Assembly (NCBI RefSeq): GCF_002968295.1
Contig: NZ_CP134399.1
Location: 3,658,001-3,722,000, forward strand
Source: Mycobacterium sp. ITM-2016-00317
Lineage (GTDB): Bacteria > Actinomycetota > Actinomycetes > Mycobacteriales > Mycobacteriaceae
Length of the DNA: 64,000 bases
Direction of reading: 5' to 3'
A program made the translations under genes and the position numbers. Of the stretch, positions 1 through 8,898 are shown in pieces. Position 1 is the stretch's first letter. Each line of letters starts with the position of its first letter. The notes below the pieces were generated by a model. The model had not been told where the DNA came from. It saw only the letters and a program-made list of their open reading frames with translations, and did not search any database.

Positions 1-656
1 CGACGCTGTCGCTGGGAATCGTCGGCATCCTGATCGCACTGGTGATCGCGCTGCCCGCCGGCATCTACGCCGCACTGCGGGAGGGCAAGCTCAGCGACGC
101 ACTGGTCCGCGTCAGCAGCCAGTTCGGGGTGTCGATCCCGGACTTCTGGATGGCCATCCTGCTGATCGCACTGTTCTCCACGGTGCTGGGCTGGCTACCG
201 ACCTCCGGTTACCGGCCGCTGTTCGAGGACCCGGCAGGTTGGCTGCGGCACATCATCCTGCCCGGCCTGACGGTCGGCGTCGTCGCCGCGGCGATCATGA
301 CCCGCTATGTGCGCTCGGCGGTGCTGGAGGTCGCCGCAATGGGTTACGTGCGCACCGCCCGCTCCAAGGGGCTGCCCCCGCGCGTCGTCACGTTCCGGCA
401 CACGGTGCGCAACGCGCTGGTGCCGATCCTGACCATCACCGGCATCCAGTTGGCCACGCTGCTCGGCGGCGTGATCGTCGTCGAGGTGGTGTTCGCCTGG
501 CCGGGCCTGGGCCGCTTGGTGTTCAACGCGGTGGCGGCCCGCGACTACCCGCTGATCCAGGGCGCCGTGCTGCTCATCGCCGCGCTGTTCCTGGCGATCA
601 ACCTTCTCGTCGACGTGCTCTACGCCGTCGTGGACCCGAGGATCCGACTGGGATGA
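1..656 (+). CDS. ABC importer permease, DppB/OppB type (5' end outside the window)
   Basis: Inner-membrane permease of a dipeptide/oligopeptide/nickel-type ABC importer. The frame is open from base 3, so the true start lies upstream; about 217 C-terminal residues are visible of a family length near 310-330. It shows several hydrophobic segments and the BPD permease signature region around TARSKGLPPRVVTFRHTVRN, the cytoplasmic loop that docks on the ATPase, followed by the conserved GGVIVVEVVFAWPGLG stretch. Its TGA overlaps the ATG of the next permease gene (ATGA), so the two are translationally coupled. The substrate cannot be told from the permease; the binding protein presumably lies off the left edge. 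Confidence 0.93.
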   Translation, partial: TLSLGIVGILIALVIALPAGIYAALREGKLSDALVRVSSQFGVSIPDFWMAILLIALFSTVLGWLPTSGYRPLFEDPAGWLRHIILPGLTVGVVAAAIMTRYVRSAVLEVAAMGYVRTARSKGLPPRVVTFRHTVRNALVPILTITGIQLATLLGGVIVVEVVFAWPGLGRLVFNAVAARDYPLIQGAVLLIAALFLAINLLVDVLYAVVDPRIRLG

Positions 657-1537
657 CGACCACCGAGCCGGAGAGCACCCGCATCGCGTCGTGGCGGCTG
701 CTCGCACGCAACCCGGTCACCCTGATCAGCGCGCTGGTGCTGGTGATCGTCGCGGTGGTGGCGGTGACGGCGGACTGGATCGCCCCGTACGGCATCAACG
801 ACGTCAACGTGCCCAATGCGCTTGCCGCACCGAGTGGTTCGCACTGGTTCGGCACCGATGAGCTGGGCCGTGACGTGCTGTCGCGGGTGCTGGTCGCGGT
901 CCAGGCGTCGATGCGGATCGCGGTGATCAGCGTGGCGCTGGCCGCGGTGGTCGGCGTCGCGGTCGGGGTGGTCGCCGGATACCGCGGCGGCTGGCTGGAC
1001 ACGGTGCTGATGCGGGTGGTGGACGTGATGTTCGCCTTCCCGGTGCTGCTGCTGGCGCTCGCGGTGGTCGCGATCCTCGGCCCGGGCGTGACCACCACGA
1101 TCCTGGCGATCGGGATCGTCTACACGCCGATCTTCGCGCGGGTGGCACGAGCCAGCACCCTGGGTGTGCGCACTGAACCGTACGTGTCGGCCTCGCGCGC
1201 GCTGGGCACCGGCGACCTGTTCATCCTGCGCCGGCACATCCTGCCCAACATCGCGGGTCCGCTGATCGTTCAGACGTCGCTGTCGCTGGCGTTCGCGATC
1301 CTGTCCGAGGCTGCGTTGTCGTTCCTGGGCCTGGGAATCCAGCCGCCGCAGCCTTCGCTGGGCCGGATGATCTTCGACTCCCAGGGTTTCGTCACGATGG
1401 CGTGGTGGATGGCGGTGTTCCCGGGTGCGGCGATCTTCCTGATCGTGCTGGCGTTCAACCTGTTCGGTGACGGGTTGCGCGACGTGCTGGATCCCAAGCA
1501 GCGCACGACGGTCGAGGCACGGAGGAGGGAGCGATGA
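653..1537 (+). CDS. ABC importer permease, DppC/OppC type
   Basis: Second inner-membrane permease of the importer, 294 aa, normal for DppC/OppC. The N-terminus has the short OppC-type cytoplasmic lead, one transmembrane segment (about residues 25-45), then FGTDELGRDVLSRVLVA and the five-helix BPD_transp_1 region. The ATPase-docking loop is near ASRALGTGDLFILRRHILPN. The start is the ATG overlapping the previous stop; a longer open frame upstream is only a shadow of the first permease. Its own TGA overlaps the ATG of the ATPase gene, so permease, permease and ATPase form one coupled operon. Confidence 0.93.
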   Translation: MTTTEPESTRIASWRLLARNPVTLISALVLVIVAVVAVTADWIAPYGINDVNVPNALAAPSGSHWFGTDELGRDVLSRVLVAVQASMRIAVISVALAAVVGVAVGVVAGYRGGWLDTVLMRVVDVMFAFPVLLLALAVVAILGPGVTTTILAIGIVYTPIFARVARASTLGVRTEPYVSASRALGTGDLFILRRHILPNIAGPLIVQTSLSLAFAILSEAALSFLGLGIQPPQPSLGRMIFDSQGFVTMAWWMAVFPGAAIFLIVLAFNLFGDGLRDVLDPKQRTTVEARRRER

Positions 1538-3141
1538 GTGTCCTGAGCGTGGCCGACCTCGGGGTACGCATCGGCGCCCGCACCATCGTCGACGCAGTGT
1601 CCTTCGACGTCGACCGCGAGAAGACGGTCGGCATCGTCGGCGAATCGGGTTCGGGCAAGACGATGACCGCGCTCGCGGCCACCGGCCTGCTGGACGCTCC
1701 CGGCGCCCGGGTGTCCGGTTCGAGCCTGTTGGCCGGCGCCGACGCACCGATCCAGTTGGTCGGCGCTTCCCCGCGGGTGCTGCGCAGTGTGCACGGAGCG
1801 CGTATCGGTTTCGTCTTCCAGGATCCGGGCACCTCGCTGAACCCGCTGCTGACGCTGGAACGCCAGATCACCGAATCGCTTGAGACGCACCGCCACCTGA
1901 CCCGGCGCGAGGCCAACGCCCGGGCGCTGGAACTGCTGGAGGCGGTGGGTCTGCCCGAACCGGAGATGCGGCTGCACTCCTACCCGCACCAACTCTCCGG
2001 CGGCCAGCGCCAGCGGGTGATGATCGCGATCGCGCTGGCGTGTGACCCCGAGCTGCTGATCGCCGACGAACCCACCACCGCGCTCGACGTCACGACGCAG
2101 GCGCAGATCATCGAGTTGGTCCGCGCACTGCAGCGTGACTTCGGCACCGCGGTCGTGTGGATCAGCCATGACCTCGGCGTGATCGGCCAGGTCGCCGACG
2201 AGGTGACCGTGATGCAGTCCGGTGTGACCGTGGAGCAGGCGCCGATCCTGGACGTGTTCGACCGGCCCCGCGCCGAGTACACCCGTGACCTGCTGGCCGC
2301 CCGGCCCGTGCTGGAGCGCTCTGGTCCGCCGCCGGTCCCCGACGCCGAGCCGCTGCTCGAGGTCGACGGGCTCGACGTCCGGTTCACGGTGTCCACCCCG
2401 GTCGGCCGGTCGACGGTGCACGCGGTCAAGGACGTGTCGTTCGTGGTGCGCCGGGGCACGACCCTGGGCCTGGTGGGCGAATCAGGCTCGGGCAAGTCCA
2501 CAGTGGCGGCGTGCCTGACCGGTCTGGTGCAGCCGGACGCGGGTACCGCGACGTTGGCCGGCGACGACATCCTCGGTGTGAAAGGCGCTGCGGCCAAACG
2601 GATGCGGCGCCGCGTCGGCATCGTCTTCCAGGACCCGTTCTCGTCGCTGAATCCCCGCGGCCGGGTGGGTGATTCGATCGCCGAACCGCTGACGGTGCAC
2701 AAGCTGGCCGACGGCAGGCATGCCCGGCGGCGACGCGCCGAGGAGCTGCTCGACCTGGTCGGCCTGCCGACGGAGTTCGCCCAGCGGTATCCCCATGAGC
2801 TCTCCGGCGGGCAGCGCCAGCGCGTAAGCATCGCCCGGGCGCTGGCCGCCGAGCCGGACCTGCTGATCCTCGACGAGGCGACGGCGTCGCTGGACGTGTC
2901 GGTGCAGGCGCGGGTGCTGGACCTGCTGTCGCGGCTGCAACGCGAACTGGGGCTTACGTATCTGTTCATCGGGCACGACCTCGCTGTCATCCGGCAGGTC
3001 AGCCACGAGGTGCTGGTGATGCGTGACGGCGAGGCGGTGGAGAACAGACCCGCCGACGATCTGTTCGCCTCGCCCCGAGAGGAATACACGCGTGCGCTGC
3101 TGGCGGCGGTGCCGCCGGTGAAACCGCGCTCCGCCGTCTGA
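1534..3141 (+). CDS. ABC importer ATPase with two nucleotide-binding domains (DppD-DppF fusion)
   Basis: Energises the peptide-type importer from the cytoplasmic side. The 535-aa protein carries two complete ABC cassettes in tandem. The first has Walker A GESGSGKT at residues 36-43, signature [15 protein letters not shown] and Walker [13 protein letters not shown]. The second repeats the set with [24 protein letters not shown] and [12 protein letters not shown]. The short oligopeptide-specific C-terminal extension follows each cassette (for example [17 protein letters not shown]). The same two-in-one arrangement is known for mycobacterial Dpp/Opp ATPases, so one polypeptide replaces the usual DppD plus DppF. 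Start ATG overlaps the stop of the second permease gene. Confidence 0.94.
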   Translation: MSVLSVADLGVRIGARTIVDAVSFDVDREKTVGIVGESGSGKTMTALAATGLLDAPGARVSGSSLLAGADAPIQLVGASPRVLRSVHGARIGFVFQDPGTSLNPLLTLERQITESLETHRHLTRREANARALELLEAVGLPEPEMRLHSYPHQLSGGQRQRVMIAIALACDPELLIADEPTTALDVTTQAQIIELVRALQRDFGTAVVWISHDLGVIGQVADEVTVMQSGVTVEQAPILDVFDRPRAEYTRDLLAARPVLERSGPPPVPDAEPLLEVDGLDVRFTVSTPVGRSTVHAVKDVSFVVRRGTTLGLVGESGSGKSTVAACLTGLVQPDAGTATLAGDDILGVKGAAAKRMRRRVGIVFQDPFSSLNPRGRVGDSIAEPLTVHKLADGRHARRRRAEELLDLVGLPTEFAQRYPHELSGGQRQRVSIARALAAEPDLLILDEATASLDVSVQARVLDLLSRLQRELGLTYLFIGHDLAVIRQVSHEVLVMRDGEAVENRPADDLFASPREEYTRALLAAVPPVKPRSAV

Positions 3142-3172
3142 GGTTCGCCCGGCCCGTGAGAAGGTCGTGGGC

Positions 3173-3913
3173 ATGAGTCAACTCAGCGGCAAGGTCGCGT
3201 TGGTCACCGGTGCGTCGGCAGGTCTGGGCGCGGCGACGGCGAAGTTGTTCGCCGAGCGCGGCGCAACGGTCTTCGGCATCGCGCGTGACGCCTCGCGGAT
3301 GGCCGAGGTGTTCGCCGACATTCCCGGCGGCAGCTTCTCGTCGGTGGACATCACTTCGGCCGAGGCGTGCGCGCAGGCGGTGCAGGACTGTGTCGACCGG
3401 TTCGGCCGGATGGACGTGCTGGCCAACATCGCCGGCTTCCATAAGATGCGGCACACGGTGTCGGTGACCGACGCGGACTGGGACGCCGATCTGTCGGTGA
3501 ACCTGCACGGGCCGTTCTACCTGTGCCGTGCGGCGCTGCCTCATCTGCTCGAGACGGGCGGGAACATCGTCAACGTCGCGTCGATCGCGGGGGTGGAGGG
3601 CGAGGTGTACTCGGCCGGGTACTGCGCGGCCAAGCACGGGCTGATCGGGTTGACCCGTGCGCTGGCCGTGGAATTCACCAAGGAACGGTTGCGGGTCAAC
3701 GCGATCTGCCCCGGTGGCATGCCGACCGCGCAGACCACCGAGTTCGAGGCGCCCGAGAACGCCGATTGGGATCTGATCATGCGGATCGCGTCCCCGCGCG
3801 GGTTCATGCAGACCGAGGACGTCGCCAAGACGATCGCGTTCCTGGCCAGTGGCGACGCTGCGGCCATCCACGGCGCGGTGTACCGGGTGGACAACGGAAA
3901 GGGCGCCGGCTGA
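3173..3913 (+). CDS. SDR family NAD(P)-dependent oxidoreductase
   Basis: Cytosolic short-chain dehydrogenase/reductase, 246 aa, a classical SDR length. The Rossmann cofactor site is TGASAGLG near residue 12. The NxxG-type motif is NIAGF. The catalytic set is Ser (VASIAG) followed by Y-x-x-x-K in GYCAAKHG. The start is the ATG at 3173, preceded by GAGAAGG; a GTG six bases upstream is in frame but poorly placed. It lies 31 bp after the ABC ATPase gene on the same strand and may share its transcript. The substrate is unknown. It converges on the 13E12-type gene, whose stop is 12 bp away. Confidence 0.93.
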   Translation: MSQLSGKVALVTGASAGLGAATAKLFAERGATVFGIARDASRMAEVFADIPGGSFSSVDITSAEACAQAVQDCVDRFGRMDVLANIAGFHKMRHTVSVTDADWDADLSVNLHGPFYLCRAALPHLLETGGNIVNVASIAGVEGEVYSAGYCAAKHGLIGLTRALAVEFTKERLRVNAICPGGMPTAQTTEFEAPENADWDLIMRIASPRGFMQTEDVAKTIAFLASGDAAAIHGAVYRVDNGKGAG

Positions 3914-3925
3914 CCCGGTAGGTGC

Positions 3926-5350
3926 TCAGAACGGGGGCGGTTCGTAGGTGGCGGCGAGCCAGGCCTGACGTTCGCGTTCGCGTTCGGCGTCGATCTCGAT
4001 GCGCTGCCCGCGTTCCCGCGCAATCCGGGCCTGCCGCTGCTGCTCGTATGTTCTGGACCGCCGCGGCATCATCGCCGCCTTGTCGGGCGCTTCGGCGGGC
4101 GGCTCAACGTCGGGCAGCGACGCCGTCGGCGTCGCCAGCACCGGAAAGAGCAGCCCGCCAAAGGCTTCGGTGGTGTACACATGCCCGGTCGGGGCCGTCA
4201 GCACAATCGTGCCGTCGGGCCGCTGCTCGTCACGCCAGCCGTGAACCCCGGTGAGGAAAGTCTTCAGCACGTGATGGGTACGGCAGTAATGCTTCAGCCC
4301 CGACGCATGGGTGACCCCGAACGGCCACCGCGTCGTATGGTCGACGTCGCAGTGCGCCACCGGAGCGTCGCAGCCCGGGAAACGGCATGTGAGATCGCGC
4401 CACTGCAGGAAGTCCTTCAGTCCCGCCGACGGCCGGTAGCCCTTCTCCGGCTCGGCGCCCGGCAACCGCACCGGCTTGAGCTTCGCCGTCTTGGCCGCCG
4501 CACGCACCTCCTCGGCCGGCAGCACCCCGAAACCCGACAGGTAGCCCGCCTTGTCGCCGGTACCGTCCACGGTGGCCTGCTCGGCCAGGATGTGGATCAC
4601 CACCTGTGCGGCGGACTCCCGTAGCGTCGCGGCCGGGCAGTCCTGCGTGCCGCACTCACATTGCAGGGCCGACTCCCCTCGCCCGAGCGCCCCCGCCGCG
4701 TCGGCCCGCAGATTGTTGTGCGAGCGCGGGTCATTACTGCACACCGTCGCGGCGATCGCCTCCAAGCGCTGGTCCAGGGCCGCGGCATCACGGGCGTTGA
4801 GCATCCCGCCGGCGAACGCCATCCCCGGCACATCGGGTGTCACGTCGAAGTACCGGTTGTCCTTGGCGATCGGGGGGACTCGCACCCCTGCCGGGTCGAA
4901 GTCCGCCACCCACTGGTCCACCCGGTCGCGAAGCTTGTTCTTGGACAGCCGCATCCATCGGCGCAACCTCGGCGCGATCGCCTTGTCCAGAGCGCCGATC
5001 ACGTTGACCCCGACGTTCTCCGTGCGCGACAGCACCATCTGCACCATCCGGAAGTCGACCTCGCCGCGCGCGAACGTTTCGGCTACCCGGGGCAGCCGGG
5101 TGTACAGCGACACCGCCATCCACACTTGACTTTTCGCCCGCGACCGACTGATGTTCTGCGCCGCGGAGACCTCTGCCGCGACGGCCTCGTACATGTCGGT
5201 CTGCCGGTAGCCGGCTTCGGCGTAGGCGCGCCGGCGCCGGTCGAACAGCCCCGCCACCGCCTCGAGCCGCTGGGCGATCGCCGCGGACTCCGCACGCGCC
5301 GCCGTACCCATCCCGTCGATGAGATCCTTCGGCTCCGCGCCTTCGAACAT
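3926..5350 (-). CDS. 13E12 repeat family HNH endonuclease-like protein (DUF222)
   Basis: Member of the DUF222/HNH family that is repeated many times in mycobacterial genomes (REP13E12 type). About 474 aa: DUF222 occupies roughly the first 300 residues and a C-terminal HNH nuclease domain carries the zinc and active-site residues in CRFPGCDAPVAHCDVDH and YCRTHHVLK. The start is placed at the ATG at 5350; a TTG 30 bp further upstream is also in frame but lies against the insertion-sequence duplication. An SOS-box-like palindrome covers the chosen start codon. The upstream side is occupied by a decayed insertion sequence whose 15-bp target duplication ends 23 bp from the start, so the native promoter is probably displaced. 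The role of the family is unknown; DNA binding or cleavage is an inference. Confidence 0.9.
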   Translation of the reverse strand: MFEGAEPKDLIDGMGTAARAESAAIAQRLEAVAGLFDRRRRAYAEAGYRQTDMYEAVAAEVSAAQNISRSRAKSQVWMAVSLYTRLPRVAETFARGEVDFRMVQMVLSRTENVGVNVIGALDKAIAPRLRRWMRLSKNKLRDRVDQWVADFDPAGVRVPPIAKDNRYFDVTPDVPGMAFAGGMLNARDAAALDQRLEAIAATVCSNDPRSHNNLRADAAGALGRGESALQCECGTQDCPAATLRESAAQVVIHILAEQATVDGTGDKAGYLSGFGVLPAEEVRAAAKTAKLKPVRLPGAEPEKGYRPSAGLKDFLQWRDLTCRFPGCDAPVAHCDVDHTTRWPFGVTHASGLKHYCRTHHVLKTFLTGVHGWRDEQRPDGTIVLTAPTGHVYTTEAFGGLLFPVLATPTASLPDVEPPAEAPDKAAMMPRRSRTYEQQRQARIARERGQRIEIDAERERERQAWLAATYEPPPF

Positions 5351-5358
5351 ACATTCGA
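5343..5358 (-). promoter_or_regulatory. LexA SOS box overlapping the start codon of the 13E12-type gene
   Basis: On the minus strand the site reads TCGAAT-GTAT-GTTCGA, one mismatch from the mycobacterial LexA consensus TCGAAC-N4-GTTCGA. The ATG start codon at 5350-5348 lies inside the box. Some 13E12-family genes of M. tuberculosis are known LexA targets with the box at the gene start, which supports the reading. Confidence 0.7.
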
Positions 5359-5372
5359 TTATGCCGAAGGGG

Positions 5373-5387
5373 TCCGACAAGTCGCCC
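5373..5387. repeat. Target-site duplication, left copy (15 bp)
   Basis: TCCGACAAGTCGCCC occurs here and again at 6066-6080, exactly abutting the two ends of the decayed insertion sequence. Such perfect flanking repeats are the footprint of a transposition event; 15 bp is at the long end for IS481-like elements. Confidence 0.8.
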
Positions 5388-6065
5388 TGTTATGTCCCAA
5401 GACATCGGTGACAGTTCTGCATCAGGACATTCGGTAACACTTCGAGGGGTCTTGGTGGTGACACTTCTGCCTTAAGGCTCGGGTGGTGGCTCCAACGCGG
5501 CCCGCACGGCCACGGCCTGTGCTTTGACCGGACCGTCTGACTTGGCACGTTTGCGTAACTCGTAGCGCGAGTCCGTTGTCCGAGAGCAGTCGTTCCGCTA
5601 CCTCGACAAACAACCACTCGCGGATCGCTGCCCGAACTCCAAAGCCAGGTCGACGCATCCGACCACATCTACAACACCGAGCGCCCCCACCAAGGACTGC
5701 CCGGACGCGGTCACACCACTGACGGCATGGGAAGCGACCCCCAGGGCAGATCCACCCCGCCATAGAATCGACCAGCTGGCCTATGCACGGCCTGTCCCGA
5801 GGCGATACCAATTTCCCCGAGCGCAGTCGCCCGTGGATCTGCCCTCCAACACCGTCATCCGCACAGCGAGCTCCGTGGGCAACATCGGTCTGGACTCATC
5901 CTGGTCGTCAGCGTCGACGACAAAATCATCGTGTCCGATCTGGACGGCGAGGTCCTCATCAAGCACGTTCGACCTGCACCGGGCATCAAATACTTCGGCA
6001 ACGGACAACCACGCGGCCCACGCCCCAAAACCCGACAACCATCACCGATGTCCTGATACATCACA
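5388..6065 (+). mobile_element. Decayed IS481-like insertion sequence with intact ends
   Basis: A 678-bp element bounded by terminal inverted repeats that begin TGT: 5388-5411 and the complement of 6042-6065 match at 20 of 24 positions, sharing the core GACATCGGTGA. Perfect 15-bp direct repeats flank both ends. Inside, the plus strand carries only the C-terminal part of an integrase-type transposase in several frames. The minus strand near 5566-5592 reads LLSDNGLAL, like the second catalytic Asp motif of rve integrases, suggesting an internal inversion or rearrangement. The element is too short for a full transposase gene and cannot encode an active enzyme. Confidence 0.78.
5597..6056 (+). 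pseudogene. Transposase remnant, C-terminal half (IS481/rve type)
   Basis: Broken coding remnant inside the insertion sequence. Across three frames one can follow RYLDKQP, then ELQSQVDASDHIYNTERPHQ (the typical region after the third catalytic residue), then VTPLTAWEATPRADPP, then a stretch near 5960-6056 containing VDDKIIVSDLDGEVLIKHVR and GNGQPRGPRPK, ending in TGA at 6054-6056. At least two frameshifts separate these blocks and the N-terminal helix-turn-helix and DDE core are missing or rearranged. It is non-functional. Confidence 0.72.
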
Positions 6066-6080
6066 TCCGACAAGTCGCCC
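6066..6080. repeat. Target-site duplication, right copy (15 bp)
   Basis: Identical to 5373-5387 and directly adjoins the right terminal inverted repeat of the insertion sequence. It lies just beyond the stop of the DapB-like reductase gene, so the insertion fell in the gap between two genes. Confidence 0.8.
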
Positions 6081-6093
6081 CGCTGAGCCTTGC

Positions 6094-7167
6094 CTACAAC
6101 TTGAAGCGGCCCGCGAGTCCGCGCAGCGGCAGGTCGGCGGACGTGAGGATGCCCGGCCGCGCCGCCACCACCGACGAGATCGCACTCAGCGCGGGCATGC
6201 CGGTGACCGTCATCCCGATGGACGCGAAGTTCGCCGGGTCGGACAGGTCGACGCCGGGTTTCGGGAAGATCATGTGCTTGTTGTAGATGTTCGGGTCACC
6301 CTTGATCTGAGTGATGTAGCAGCCCTTGATATCCCAGCTCGGATCCGTGTGCGGCGTCATCTGCCACTCCAGGTGCGTCTCGACACGCGGCACGCCGTCG
6401 ACCATGCCCTGGTACTTGAGGTAGTTGCCGCCCAGCGAGCCCTTCGGCAGCCGATACCAGCCGAGGTCCACGTCCTTGGTGCACGCCCCCAGCTCGTAGC
6501 TGAACTTCACCTCGTCGAGCGTCAGACCGAAGCAGTCGGCCATCATGTAGACGCTGTCGGCGAAGACTCGGGTGTACTTCTCCAGCTTGCCCGGGATCTC
6601 CGGATCGTCGACCGGCTGGCCGTACCCGACCTCGATCCAGGTGTCCTTGGAGTGGTGGCAGGACACGTCCACCGACTCGATAGTCGTGACGTTCTCGATC
6701 TCGGCGACATCGGCCGAGCACACCACGCCCAGGATCTGGTTCAGTCCCGGGTTCATGCCGGTGCCGTAGAACGTGGATCCGCCCTTCTCGCAGGCCGCTT
6801 GGAGCAACTGGGTGACCGGCTTGCCCGACGGGTGCGGGTGATTGTGGTCGCGGTGCCAACCGGTGATCCAGTCGGCGGTGGTCACGATGTCGATGCCTGC
6901 TTCGAGCACCTTGACGTAGAGGTCCTCGTCGGGGAAAACCCCGTGGAAGGTCAGGACGTCCGGTCGCGCGGCGATGATCTCGTCGACCGTGCCGGTGGCG
7001 ATGACCCCGTTGGGGGCCAGCCCGGCGAGCTCACCGGCGTCGCGGCCGACCTTGTCGGGCGAATAGCAGTGCACCCCGATGAGTTCGAGGTCGGGGCGGT
7101 CGGCGATGCGCTTGATCATCTCCGAACCCACGTTGCCGGTCGCAACCTGGAAAACCTTGATCGTCAT
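6094..7167 (-). CDS. DapB-fold NAD(P)-dependent reductase (dihydrodipicolinate reductase-like)
   Basis: A 357-aa protein whose N-terminus (IKVFQVATGNVGSEMIKRI) is a Rossmann nucleotide-binding site of the DapB/homoserine dehydrogenase fold. A C-terminal domain is shared by the actinobacterial family often annotated as dihydrodipicolinate reductase or amine dehydrogenase-like. It is clearly longer than true DapB (about 245-270 aa) and is probably not the lysine-pathway enzyme; substrate unknown. The start ATG at 7167 has an AGGAG-like site upstream. It sits 16 bp after a Rieske oxygenase gene, so oxygenase and reductase are probably co-transcribed and act on the same hydrophobic or steroid-like substrate class (inference). 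Confidence 0.85.
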   Translation of the reverse strand: MTIKVFQVATGNVGSEMIKRIADRPDLELIGVHCYSPDKVGRDAGELAGLAPNGVIATGTVDEIIAARPDVLTFHGVFPDEDLYVKVLEAGIDIVTTADWITGWHRDHNHPHPSGKPVTQLLQAACEKGGSTFYGTGMNPGLNQILGVVCSADVAEIENVTTIESVDVSCHHSKDTWIEVGYGQPVDDPEIPGKLEKYTRVFADSVYMMADCFGLTLDEVKFSYELGACTKDVDLGWYRLPKGSLGGNYLKYQGMVDGVPRVETHLEWQMTPHTDPSWDIKGCYITQIKGDPNIYNKHMIFPKPGVDLSDPANFASIGMTVTGMPALSAISSVVAARPGILTSADLPLRGLAGRFKL

Positions 7168-7183
7168 AGGAGCCTTTCGAGGG

Positions 7184-8212
7184 TCACAGTGCGGATCCGG
7201 CGGCCAACTCGGCGGCGCTTCCGCCCTTGCCGTCCGGGTAGAACTTCTTGGCCCACTCGCGGATCGCGGTGAACCCCGCCATCTCGGAGCTCGCCAGCGC
7301 CGGCGGATCCGAATACCGTTGGTGCGCCCAGATGTGGATGTCCTGGCGGAACTGACGGATCACCTCGGCACCGAACTCCTCGGCCTTGACCCGCGCCCGC
7401 TCCGGATTGCGCACGTCTGCCCCGGGCCTGCCGATGTAGACCATGAACCGGACGTCGGAGGTGGAGTCGTCGACCGGAGTGATCGCCGAGATCGTGCGGT
7501 TGTCGATCATCCCCCAGCTCTTGGTCACCGCGATGCCGAGCCCGCCGTTGACGGCCTCCACGCCGCTGTTGACGTCTTCGATGCGCTGGCCGTCGTCGCC
7601 TTCGAACGTGATCGTGAAATCGACGTAGGAGATCGGCTCGTCGAAGTCGTGCCGGGTGAAGATCGGGTTGATGGGCGTGCCGTGCACATACTTGAAATGG
7701 GCGAAGTCGACGCCGTTTTCGAGCACGTACTGCGGATGCATCTCCAGCCCCTGCTCGAACAGGCGCTGCTGCGGGTAGTAGTCCTCGACACCGGAGCCGT
7801 CGCCGAAGCTCGCGAAGATGTCCGGGGCGTCGAAGAACGGTTCGCGGTCCTCGATGTCGTGCCAGATGTAGATCGACTCGTTGCGCTCGATCACCGGATA
7901 GGTCTTGATCCGGCGGCCGCGGTTGGGACGGTCCTCGTACGGGATACACACGTTGCGGCCCTGCTGATTCCACTGCCAGCCGTGGAACGGGCACTGCAGG
8001 ACCTCGCCGTGCACGGTGCCGCCGAACCCGAGGTGGGCGCCGAGGTGTTCACAGTAGGCGTTCATCACCGCGACCTGTCCGGACTCGGACCGCCAGGCCA
8101 CCATCTCCTGGCCGAAGTACTTCATCGTGTGCACGTGGCCGATCTCGATCTCGTCGGACCAGGCGACCTGAAACCAGCCGGTCGGTTTCATCGACAGGGG
8201 CGGTTTGGCCAT
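7184..8212 (-). CDS. Rieske [2Fe-2S] oxygenase (KshA-like terminal oxygenase)
   Basis: Terminal oxygenase component of a ring-hydroxylating, KshA-like non-heme iron system, 342 aa. The Rieske cluster ligands are visible as C-x-H in YCEHLGAHLG and C-x-x-H in LQCPFHGWQW. The mononuclear iron site is in NGVDFAHFKYVHGTP (D-x2-H-x4-H pattern). No reductase (KshB) gene lies alongside. KshA of the steroid pathway is around 380 aa, so this is a related but shorter oxygenase with unassigned substrate. It is transcribed divergently from a TetR gene with 69 bp between starts and leads a two-gene operon with the DapB-like reductase. Confidence 0.9.
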   Translation of the reverse strand: MAKPPLSMKPTGWFQVAWSDEIEIGHVHTMKYFGQEMVAWRSESGQVAVMNAYCEHLGAHLGFGGTVHGEVLQCPFHGWQWNQQGRNVCIPYEDRPNRGRRIKTYPVIERNESIYIWHDIEDREPFFDAPDIFASFGDGSGVEDYYPQQRLFEQGLEMHPQYVLENGVDFAHFKYVHGTPINPIFTRHDFDEPISYVDFTITFEGDDGQRIEDVNSGVEAVNGGLGIAVTKSWGMIDNRTISAITPVDDSTSDVRFMVYIGRPGADVRNPERARVKAEEFGAEVIRQFRQDIHIWAHQRYSDPPALASSEMAGFTAIREWAKKFYPDGKGGSAAELAAGSAL

Positions 8213-8233
8213 GCGGTGAGAATAGAACAGCGA

Positions 8234-8252
8234 CCCACAGAAGCATAGTGGG
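8234..8252. promoter_or_regulatory. Inverted repeat between Rieske and TetR genes (possible operator)
   Basis: CCCAC-N9-GTGGG lies midway in the 69-bp divergent promoter region. The wider arms TAGAAC...CCCAC and GTGGGTTCTA extend the dyad with one small insertion. Its position fits autoregulation by the adjacent TetR protein, but the arms are short. Confidence 0.35.
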
Positions 8253-8281
8253 TTCTACGAAAACTTCGGTACCCTCGACGC

Positions 8282-8896
8282 ATGACCGAGGCAGTCCGAC
8301 GCCCCAACCGGCGTGGTCAGGCCACCCGCGCGAACATGCTTGAGGCGGCGTTGAAGTCGCTGGCCTCCGGCGAGCCCGGCTCGGTCTCGGCGAACCGGAT
8401 CGCCAAGGACATCGGTGCGACGTGGGGCGCCGTGCAGTACCAGTTCGGCGACGCCGACGGCTTCTGGGCCGCGGTCCTGCACCGCACCGCGGAGCGCCGC
8501 GCCGACGTGTTCGCCGCGGTCGACCGGGACGCCCCGTTGCGTGACCGCGTCGCGAGCATCATCGACACGCTTTATGCCGGCCTGGCGGCGCCGGATTCGC
8601 GTGCGATCGAGAACCTGCGCGCCGCGCTGCCGCGCGACCCGGCCGAACTGGAGCGGCTGTATCCGCAGACCGCTGCCGAGCTCCACTCGTGGGGGCAGTC
8701 CTGGCTGCAGATCTGCCGCACCGCGTTCGCCGGTCTCGGCGTCGATCCCGAGCGGGTGCGCGAGGTCGCCACCCTGATCCCCGGCGCGATGCGCGGTCTG
8801 GTCTCCGAGCGCCAGCTGGGCTCCTACGCCGACCTGGACGTCGCCCGTCGCGGGCTGACCAACGCGCTCGTCGCCTACCTACAGGCGCCGGACTGA
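8282..8896 (+). CDS. TetR family transcriptional regulator
   Basis: DNA-binding repressor-type protein, 204 aa. The N-terminal helix-turn-helix spans about residues 10-55 (RANMLEAALKSLAS, then SVSANRIAKDIGATWGAVQY), followed by a helical ligand domain. In the recognition helix the usual YYHF is replaced by VQYQFGDADGFWAAV. It starts at the ATG at 8282 and is divergent from the Rieske oxygenase operon with a dyad between, so it probably controls that operon and itself. The ligand is unknown. Confidence 0.9.
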   Translation: MTEAVRRPNRRGQATRANMLEAALKSLASGEPGSVSANRIAKDIGATWGAVQYQFGDADGFWAAVLHRTAERRADVFAAVDRDAPLRDRVASIIDTLYAGLAAPDSRAIENLRAALPRDPAELERLYPQTAAELHSWGQSWLQICRTAFAGLGVDPERVREVATLIPGAMRGLVSERQLGSYADLDVARRGLTNALVAYLQAPD

Positions 8897-8898
8897 CC

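Noticed and set aside
3167..3172. GTG start of the SDR gene six bases upstream
   Set aside because: The ATG at 3173 has the better-spaced GAGAAGG and gives the usual SDR N-terminus.
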